A DNA stretch of 64,000 nt from Pseudonocardia broussonetiae (GTDB lineage: Bacteria > Actinomycetota > Actinomycetes > Mycobacteriales > Pseudonocardiaceae): positions 1,247,501-1,311,500 of the forward strand of contig NZ_CP053564.1 of the NCBI RefSeq assembly GCF_013155125.1, read 5' to 3'. Each line of letters starts with the position of its first letter. The first letter of the stretch is position 1. Position numbers and translations under genes: made by a program. Shown one piece after another: positions 58,424-64,000 of the stretch. The notes under the pieces are model-generated. The model did no database searches, was not told where the DNA came from, and saw nothing but the letters and a program-made list of their open reading frames with translations.

Positions 58424-59833
58424 TCAGCCGGCCGCGATCGCGTCCAGGAACTCCTGCGGGATGCTGCGGGCCATGACGTCGTAGCCGGTGGTGTTGGGGT
58501 GCAGGTTGTCCAGCGCGTCGTAGCGCAGGTCGATCCAGTCCGGGACGATCCGGTCGCGGATGGCGGCGTCGAAGTCGATGACGCCGTCGAAGTGCTGCGC
58601 CCCCTCACCGCGCAGCCAGGCGTTGACCTCGTTGCGGGCGGCGACCGCCTGCGGCGAGGAGTAGACGCCGTACGGCGCGGGCCGCAGCAGGTTGCCGGCC
58701 GGCGTCAGGGTGCCGATGTAGATCGGGACGCCCCGGGCGTGCACGCGCTCGGCGATCTCGCGGTAGGCCGCCTTCAGGTCGTCGGCGGTGGCGGGCAGGT
58801 CCTGCAGCACCGCGGTGCCCAGGTCGTTGATGCCCTGCAGGAAGATCACGCCGGCGAGGTTGGGCTGGTCCAGCGCCTGCGCCTCGAGGCGGTCGAGCGC
58901 CGACGGGCCGATGCCCGGGCCGGTGACCCGGCCGCCGCTGATCGCCTGCGCGGTCACCGACAGGTGCGCGGTGTCCGGGTCGTCCTTGAGCCGGCGGGCC
59001 AGGACGTCGGGGTAGCGGGTGTCGGTGTTGCCGTCGGAGAGGAAGCCGTCGGTGATCGAGTCGCCGAACGCCACCAGCGTGCGGTCGCTGTCCTCGCCCT
59101 CCACCTGGACGCCGGTGGCGTAGTAGAACGCCGTCGTGAACGTCGAGGTGAAGCGGTCGAGCACGATGCCGCGCTCGGCGAAGGCGCCGTCGCCCGCGGC
59201 GGTGGTCTCGTCGCCCGCCGCGGTGAAGTACGTCTGCATCGCGCTGCCGTGCACGGTGGCCGCACCGTTGCCGGCGGGCACGAAGATGCTCAGCACGAGG
59301 TGGTCGAACGCCTCGGTGGTGAGGTCGACGGCGTCGCTGAGCACGTCCTCGCCGGCGGGGATGGTGACGCCGGGCGCGCCGCCGAAGGTCACGGTGCGCT
59401 GCGTGCCGTCGACGATCGACGCGCCGGAGTCGCCGTCGCGGACGCCGACGGTGACCGACGGCAGCGTCGTCAGCGTCCCGCCGAACTCGTTGGACAGCCG
59501 CACCCGGACCGCACTGCCGCCGTGGTGCAGGTAGAGGACCTGGCGGACCGTCTCGTCGGAGAAGGTGGTCGGCGGCGGGACGACGTCCTGCACGGCGGTG
59601 ACCTGGTTCGTCCCGCTGAAGGTCTCGACGCCGAAGTCGCCGAGCGTCGACGGGCCCTGCGGGGCGGCCGACCAGGCCGACACCCAGTTCCCGTCGTCGC
59701 CGTCCTTCGGGGAGGCGCTCGCGGCCTGCGGCGCGGCCAGGGCGGCGACCGCGACGGCGAGGGCGCCGGCGACCACCACCCCCGCGCGCGCCGTGCGGCT
59801 CAGCCCGCGGATCCGGTGCCGGGCACTGCTCAT
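58424..59833 (-). CDS. Secreted SGNH/GDSL hydrolase
   Basis: 469 aa. Sec signal peptide (Arg-rich start, hydrophobic core to about 40, A-S-A cleavage), a beta-rich N-terminal domain (about 50-230), then the GDSL domain. Block I is F-G-D-S-I-T-D-G, block II S-G-G-R, block III G-I-N-D-L-G and block V D-x-x-H-P-N. Length and layout match extracellular lipases/esterases of actinomycetes. Last gene of the minus-strand group; the 109 bases to the P450 gene hold no obvious terminator. Confidence 0.88.
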   Translation of the reverse strand: MSSARHRIRGLSRTARAGVVVAGALAVAVAALAAPQAASASPKDGDDGNWVSAWSAAPQGPSTLGDFGVETFSGTNQVTAVQDVVPPPTTFSDETVRQVLYLHHGGSAVRVRLSNEFGGTLTTLPSVTVGVRDGDSGASIVDGTQRTVTFGGAPGVTIPAGEDVLSDAVDLTTEAFDHLVLSIFVPAGNGAATVHGSAMQTYFTAAGDETTAAGDGAFAERGIVLDRFTSTFTTAFYYATGVQVEGEDSDRTLVAFGDSITDGFLSDGNTDTRYPDVLARRLKDDPDTAHLSVTAQAISGGRVTGPGIGPSALDRLEAQALDQPNLAGVIFLQGINDLGTAVLQDLPATADDLKAAYREIAERVHARGVPIYIGTLTPAGNLLRPAPYGVYSSPQAVAARNEVNAWLRGEGAQHFDGVIDFDAAIRDRIVPDWIDLRYDALDNLHPNTTGYDVMARSIPQEFLDAIAAG

Positions 59834-59942
59834 GGCGCGTCCTCCTCGACGACGACCGGCGCGGGGAGGACGCCGGTCACAGCAGGTCAACGAGGCCGGA
59901 CGCGGCAGGTGCTGATCTACGACACGATCGTGGCGGTGCCGG

Positions 59943-61169
59943 TCAGGCCGGGCGGACGCGCAGGGGCAGCGACCCGAGCGCGCGCATCGTGTTGTTGTGG
60001 TGGCGCACCACCGGGCCGGCGACCTCGATCGACGCCACCCGCTCGGCGAGCGCGGTGAGCAGGCTCTCGGCCTCCAGCCGGGCGACGTGCTGGCCGACGC
60101 ACTGGTGGATGCCGAACCCGAACCCGACGTGGCCGGAGGGGTCGCGGGAGAGGTCGAACGCGGCGGGGTCGTCCCAGCGCCCCGGGTCGCGGTTGGCCGA
60201 GGCGAGGAACATGAGGATCTTCTTCCCGGCCGGCACCACGGCGTCGCCGACGCGGACGTCGGTGGTGGCCGTGCGGAAGAACGTCTGCACGGGCGACGCC
60301 CAGCGCACGGCCTCGTCGAACGCGACCCGGGCCAGGTGCGGCTGCTCGCGGAGCCGGCGCCACTGCTCCGGGAAGGTCGCGACGGCGTGCAGCACCGCAC
60401 CCAGGCCGTGCACCGTGGTGTCGACGCCCGCCGACAGCAGCGACCGCACCACCAGCGGCGCCTGGTCGGGCGTGATCTCGCCGCGGTCGGCCGCGGCCCA
60501 GATCTGCGCGCCGAACCCGCCCTCGGCGAGCACCTCGCGCCGGCACTGCGCGTTCACCCAGGCCGCCAGGTCCCCGGCCCGCGGCGCCCCCGCCGCGACG
60601 AGGTCGTTGTGCGGGCCGAACGCGTTGAACAGGAACTCGCCGTAGGGCAGCAGGTTCTCCCGCCCCTCGTCCGGGATGCCGACGGCGTCGGGGAAGACGC
60701 GCAGGGGGAACGCCTCGGCCAGCGCCGGGACGGCGTCGAACTCGGGGCCGCGCGCCAGCAGGTCGTCGACGAGGTCGGCCGCGGCGCTGCGCCACTGCTC
60801 CCGCAAGCGCCGCAGCGCCCGCGGCGCGAGCAGCCCGGACAGCACGCGGCGGGGGGCGTCGTGGCGCGGCGGGTCGGACTCCAGCAGCAGGCTGGGCGGG
60901 CGCCACGGCGGCTCGGTGCGGAAGTTCGACAGCCCGACCCCGGCGCCGGACTCGAAGCTCTGCCAGTCGCGCAGCGCGGCGTGCACCTCGGCGTAGCGGG
61001 CCATGGCGTAGACGTCGTAGCGGGCCAGGTGCACGACCGGGCCCGCCTCGCGCAGCTCTCCGTGGAACGCCGCCGGGTCCTCGAGGACCTCGTGGCCGAA
61101 GGGGTCGCCGTGGTGCACCGGCAGGGCGGGGTGCGGCTCGATCGTGCGGGTCATCGGCGTGCGGGTCAT
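59943..61169 (-). CDS. Cytochrome P450 (CYP199-like, aromatic-acid oxidising)
   Basis: 408 aa. Oxygen-activating I-helix S-A-G-V-D-T-T-V-H-G, K-helix E-A-V-R, heme Cys357 in F-G-F-G-I-H-Q-C-V-G. The B-helix stretch S-G-A-G-V-G-L-S-N-F and P-P-W-R-P-P-S-L match the CYP199A group, which demethylates or hydroxylates para-substituted benzoates. Only 25 bases after the reductase gene, so the two are expressed together. GGAGG is seven bases before the ATG at 61169; the first codons are a tandem duplicate giving a second in-frame ATG at 61154. Confidence 0.9.
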   Translation of the reverse strand: MTRTPMTRTIEPHPALPVHHGDPFGHEVLEDPAAFHGELREAGPVVHLARYDVYAMARYAEVHAALRDWQSFESGAGVGLSNFRTEPPWRPPSLLLESDPPRHDAPRRVLSGLLAPRALRRLREQWRSAAADLVDDLLARGPEFDAVPALAEAFPLRVFPDAVGIPDEGRENLLPYGEFLFNAFGPHNDLVAAGAPRAGDLAAWVNAQCRREVLAEGGFGAQIWAAADRGEITPDQAPLVVRSLLSAGVDTTVHGLGAVLHAVATFPEQWRRLREQPHLARVAFDEAVRWASPVQTFFRTATTDVRVGDAVVPAGKKILMFLASANRDPGRWDDPAAFDLSRDPSGHVGFGFGIHQCVGQHVARLEAESLLTALAERVASIEVAGPVVRHHNNTMRALGSLPLRVRPA

Positions 61170-61194
61170 CGGGGGTCCTCCCGGATCACGGGGC

Positions 61195-62169
61195 TCACAG
61201 GTCCAGCACCAGGCGGTCGGTGCGCGAGCGGGACACGCAGACGAACATGCAGTCGTTCGCCGCGCGGTCGGCGTCGTCGAGGATCGAGTCGCGGTGGTCG
61301 GGCAGGCCCTCGAGGACGTCGGTCTCGCAGGTGCCGCAGGTGCCCTGGCGGCAGGACGAGAGGACGTCGACCCCGACCGACCGGACGGCCTCGAGCACCG
61401 TGCGTCCGGGGGTGACCGTGACCGACCGGCCGGTGCGGGCGAGCTCGACCTCGAACGGCTCGTCCCGGACGGGCGCGCCCTGCTCCTTCGCCACGAACCG
61501 CTCGGTCCGCAGCGCGTGCGGGCGCCAGTGGGCGCACGCCCGCTCGACGGCGTCGAGCAGCGGGCCCGGCCCGCAGCAGTACACGGCGACGTCGGGCTGC
61601 GGGTCGGCGAGCCAGCGGGGCAGGTCGATGCGGCCGCACTCGTCCTCCGGCACGAGGTGCACGCGGTCGCCGTGCGCGGCGAGCTCGTCGAGGAAGGCCA
61701 TCGAGGCGCGCGTGCGGCCGCCGTAGACCAGGGTCCAGTCGGCGTCGAGCGCGTCGGCCTGGCGCACCATCGGCAGCAGCGGCGTGATCCCGATGCCGCC
61801 CGCGACGAACAGGTAGCGCTCCGACGGGACGAGCGGGAAGTGGTTGCGCGGGCCGCCCACCCCGACGGTGTCGCCGACCGCGAGCACGTCGTGCACGTAG
61901 GCCGACCCGCCCCGGCCGTCCGGCTCGCGCAGGACGCCGACGCGGTACCGGAAGGCGTCGAAGCGGTCGCCGCACAGCGAGTACTGCCGCACCGCGCCGG
62001 TCGGCAGGATCAGGTCGACGTGCGCCCCCGGCGCCCAGTCGGGCAGCCGCGCGCCGTCGGGGTGGCGCAGGGTCAGCACCACCACCCCGTCGGAGGCGAC
62101 CTCCTTGGCCGCCACCCGCAGGGTGACCACGTCCTCCTGCACTGCGCTCACGCGCCGCACTGCGCCCAC
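61195..62169 (-). CDS. Phthalate-dioxygenase-type reductase (FMN, NAD, 2Fe-2S)
   Basis: 324 aa. Flavin domain with R-Q-Y-S (FMN type), NAD-binding G-G-I-G-I-T-P-L-L and Y-C-C-G-P, and a C-terminal plant-type 2Fe-2S domain with C-x4-C-x2-C (CRQGTCGTC) and a distal Cys in C-M-F-V-C. Passes electrons from NAD(P)H to the downstream P450, a split counterpart of fused PFOR-type P450s; such reductases more often serve Rieske oxygenases. GTG at 62169 has GGAGG six bases upstream. Lies between the IclR gene and the P450 gene. Confidence 0.9.
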   Translation of the reverse strand: MGAVRRVSAVQEDVVTLRVAAKEVASDGVVVLTLRHPDGARLPDWAPGAHVDLILPTGAVRQYSLCGDRFDAFRYRVGVLREPDGRGGSAYVHDVLAVGDTVGVGGPRNHFPLVPSERYLFVAGGIGITPLLPMVRQADALDADWTLVYGGRTRASMAFLDELAAHGDRVHLVPEDECGRIDLPRWLADPQPDVAVYCCGPGPLLDAVERACAHWRPHALRTERFVAKEQGAPVRDEPFEVELARTGRSVTVTPGRTVLEAVRSVGVDVLSSCRQGTCGTCETDVLEGLPDHRDSILDDADRAANDCMFVCVSRSRTDRLVLDL

Positions 62170-62233
62170 GTGCCACCTCCGTCGCTGAGAGCTCGAACGG
62201 TGCCCGCCGGCCGGCCCTGCGAGGAGGGCTTTC

Positions 62234-62995
62234 TCATTCAGCGAGCGGGGAGTTCCCGAGCGTGCGGGCGATGCCGCGGGCGGCGGCGCGCAGGACGGGG
62301 ACGACGGCCCGGCCCCCGTCGTCGTTCGGGACGATCACCGAGAGCGCCGCGAGGACCTGCCGGTCGGGACCGGTCACGGGCACGGCGACGCCGAGCGCGT
62401 CGGCGTGCAGGTGCCCGGGGCAGTAGGCGTAGCCGTGGCGGCGGACGTCGGCCAGCACGCGCCGCAGCCGCTCGGGCGTCGCGATGGTCTCCGGGGTGTA
62501 GCGGCGCAGCGGCGCGGCGAGCACCGCCTCGCGCAGGTCGTGCGGCGCGTGCGCGAGCAGCACCAGCCCCGACGACGACGCGTGCAGCGGCAGCCGCCCC
62601 GCGATCCGCGTGTAGTTGATGACCGACCCCGGCGCGCTGAGCCGTTCGACGAACAGCACCTCGACGCCGTCGAGGACGCCGAGCTGCGCGTGGTGGCCGA
62701 CCACGCCGTGCAGGTCCTCCAGGAACGGCATCACCGCCTCGCGCAGCGACAGCGTCGGCGACGCCCGCATCGCGAGCTCCCACATCCGCACGCCGATCCG
62801 CACCCGGCGGTCGGCGTCGCGGACCAGGAGGCCGTGCTCCACGAGCTCGGCCACGAGCCGCGACGCCGTGGCCCGGTGCAGGCCCGAGCGCGCGGCGATC
62901 TCCCCGACCCGCAGCGCCCGCTCCCCCGGCCCGAACGCCTCGAAGATGCGCACGGCGCGGCCGAGCACGGACCCGCCGTCCCCGCCGTGGCGCAC
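62234..62995 (-). CDS. IclR-family transcriptional regulator
   Basis: 253 aa: N-terminal winged HTH (V-G-E-I-A-A-R-S-G-L-H-R-A-T-A-S-R) and C-terminal IclR effector domain (H-A-Q-L-G-V-L-D-G-V-E-V-L-F-V-E, L-P-L-H-A-S-S-S-G). Probably controls the reductase-P450 pair 64 bases downstream in response to an aromatic acid. CACACT is six bases before the GTG at 62995 (leaderless). A long hairpin lies directly upstream. Confidence 0.9.
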   Translation of the reverse strand: MRHGGDGGSVLGRAVRIFEAFGPGERALRVGEIAARSGLHRATASRLVAELVEHGLLVRDADRRVRIGVRMWELAMRASPTLSLREAVMPFLEDLHGVVGHHAQLGVLDGVEVLFVERLSAPGSVINYTRIAGRLPLHASSSGLVLLAHAPHDLREAVLAAPLRRYTPETIATPERLRRVLADVRRHGYAYCPGHLHADALGVAVPVTGPDRQVLAALSVIVPNDDGGRAVVPVLRAAARGIARTLGNSPLAE

Positions 62996-63007
62996 GGGGC
63001 CAGTGTG

Positions 63008-63053
63008 CCCGTGAGTGGATACGAGTGCTCCGGCACTCGTATCCACTCACGGG
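63008..63053. terminator. 21-bp-stem hairpin between hydrolase and IclR genes
   Basis: Perfect stem 63008-63028 with 63033-63053 and a four-base loop; its arms begin CCCGTGAGTGG, nearly the same as the hairpin at 45068. It starts one base upstream of the presumed IclR -10 box, so it may end the hydrolase transcript and affect the IclR promoter. Confidence 0.7.
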
Positions 63054-63057
63054 GGGG

Positions 63058-63954
63058 TCAGGCCAGGTGCTCCAGGAACCAGTCGCGGGCCGGGCCGCTG
63101 GAGACGTCGAAGCCGTCGACGTAGGCGTCGAAGTGCCCGCCGGGCAGGATGCTCAGCTTCTTCGGCTCGTTCGCCTTCCCGTACGCGGCGATCGCCAGCT
63201 CGGAGGGCGTGAGGTGGTCGCCGCGCGCGGGCAGCATGAGCAGCGGGGTCGGGCTGATGTAGGGGACGTAGGTGATCGGCTCGTACTCGGTGAACATCTC
63301 GACGCTGCGCAGCGTCACCTCGTTGCGCCACGACGGGGCGCGCAGCTTCGCGGTCTCGGTGAACCACGTGTACGAGTCGGCCGTCGGCAGCGCGGAGGGC
63401 GCCGTCGGGTCGGCGTCGACGACCGGCACCATCGCGGGCGGGTCGCCCTGGTAGCGGGCGAGGCGGTCGCTGTCGAACATCCCGCGGAAGCCGGCGATGA
63501 GGTCGGCGCGCACCAGCGCGCGCAGGTTGTCGTGCCCGCTCACGAGCGGGACCTGGCTGACGACGGCCTTCACCCGGCGGTCGATCGCCGCGACGACGAG
63601 CACGTGCCCGCCGGAGTAGCTGCTGCCCCAGATGCCGATGCGCGTGGCGTCGACCTCGGGCAGCGTGCTCGCGTAGGTGATCGCGTGGCGGTAGTCGCGG
63701 ACCTGGGCCCACGGGTCGATCTCCTGGCGCGGCTGGCCGTCGCTGGCCCCGAAGTTGCGGTTGTCGTACACCAGCGCGTTGAGCCCCGCGGCGGCGAAGA
63801 CCTCGGCGAACGAGTCGAGGTACATCTCCTTGACGGCGGAGAACCCGTGCGCCATGACCACCGTCGGGGCGGCGCCCGAGGCGCCCCGGGCCGGGTAGAA
63901 CCAGCCGCGCAGGGTCACGCCCTCGGCGTCGAACTCGACATCGCGACGATCCAC
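63058..63954 (-). CDS. Alpha/beta hydrolase (DLH/Xaa-Pro-peptidase-like)
   Basis: 298 aa. H-G-F oxyanion region (V-M-A-H-G-F), nucleophile Ser in G-S-S-Y-S-G-G, acid in P-A-R-G-D-H and catalytic His in P-G-G-H-F-D-A-Y. The opening V-T-L-R-G-W-F-Y-P is characteristic of DUF-type esterases sometimes annotated as polyketide transferases. Co-directional with the IclR-P450 module but separated by a hairpin, so a shared function is uncertain. GTG 63954 has GGAGG seven bases upstream. The last 46 bases of the window hold no further feature. Confidence 0.85.
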   Translation of the reverse strand: MDRRDVEFDAEGVTLRGWFYPARGASGAAPTVVMAHGFSAVKEMYLDSFAEVFAAAGLNALVYDNRNFGASDGQPRQEIDPWAQVRDYRHAITYASTLPEVDATRIGIWGSSYSGGHVLVVAAIDRRVKAVVSQVPLVSGHDNLRALVRADLIAGFRGMFDSDRLARYQGDPPAMVPVVDADPTAPSALPTADSYTWFTETAKLRAPSWRNEVTLRSVEMFTEYEPITYVPYISPTPLLMLPARGDHLTPSELAIAAYGKANEPKKLSILPGGHFDAYVDGFDVSSGPARDWFLEHLA

Positions 63955-64000
63955 GGTGCTACCTCCAGGGGTCGGGTCGGCCCGGACGGGGGCCGCTGTG

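Noticed and set aside
61143..61169. Duplicated start region of the P450 gene as a mobile or regulatory repeat
   Set aside because: It is only a 12-15-bp tandem duplication (atgacccgcacg twice) giving two possible start codons.

Overview
The window is very GC-rich (roughly 73% G+C by eye). It has many GTG starts, many start codons placed 6-7 bases after a TANNNT-like -10 box (leaderless transcripts), and a mycothiol-type maleylpyruvate isomerase fold. It also has a CtpE-type P-ATPase, a Ku/LigD pair, a DUF397/XRE pair and GlxA/CslA genes. All of this points to an actinobacterial chromosome, most likely Pseudonocardiaceae (Pseudonocardia-like); the genus is an inference. I saw no transposase, integrase, phage gene or CRISPR array, and no gene-free stretch longer than about 250 bases.

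Layout. 1-4475 (minus): a Streptomyces-type surface-glycan cluster, cslA (GT2 synthase), glxA (copper-radical oxidase) and the start of a GH6 lipoprotein glucanase. 4.7-8.6 kb: catalase, a divergent MFS exporter, and an orphan UgpC/MsiK-type ATPase. 8.8-11.1 kb: asd and aspartokinase. 11.3-12.4 kb: a broken secreted-protein gene. 12.9-14.8 kb: leuA behind a Leu-codon leader peptide and hairpin. 16.3-23.6 kb: asparagine synthetase and a five-gene oligopeptide ABC operon. 23.7-25.3 kb: DUF397/XRE regulator pair and a coupled small-ORF pair. 25.3-31.1 kb: recR, ybaB, ctpE, dnaX and the SRP RNA gene. 31.2-34.8 kb: two tRNA-Ser genes flank an acetyltransferase, a guanidine-III riboswitch with its Gdx exporter, a GlsB-like membrane protein, a hydrolase and an SCO6745-like protein. 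34.9-37.3 kb: a polar amino-acid ABC operon. 37.3-42.4 kb: a Nudix gene and the tadA-tyrA locus, with an M20/amidase pair between. 43.2-45.1 kb: divergent NHEJ genes (ligase and Ku). 45.1-51.4 kb: LCP protein, VOC enzyme, Nei-like glycosylase, conserved unknowns, MDMPI enzyme, PaaX regulator and a hydrolase. 51.6-58.3 kb: Ser/Thr kinase, cupin, CBS protein, SnoaL-type ECF sigma factor, nucleotidyltransferase, 5'-3' exonuclease with a clamp-binding tail, and thymidine kinase. 58.4-64 kb (all minus): SGNH hydrolase, an aromatic-acid P450 with a phthalate-dioxygenase-type reductase and an IclR regulator, and an alpha/beta hydrolase.

How parts work together. CslA would polymerise a glucan, GlxA oxidise it and the GH6 enzyme trim it. 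The aspartate family genes feed Lys/Thr/Met, and leuA feeds leucine under attenuation. The guanidine-III RNA would turn on the guanidinium exporter when guanidine binds. The IclR, reductase and P450 genes look like a compact aromatic-acid oxidation module. Several gene ends are marked by unusually long perfect hairpins (17-23 bp stems), likely bidirectional terminators. Most genes are ordinary housekeeping or accessory actinobacterial genes. The observations I would check first are the riboswitch, the leuA leader, the P450 with separate PDR-type reductase, the Ala2 glycosylase and the long-stem hairpins.
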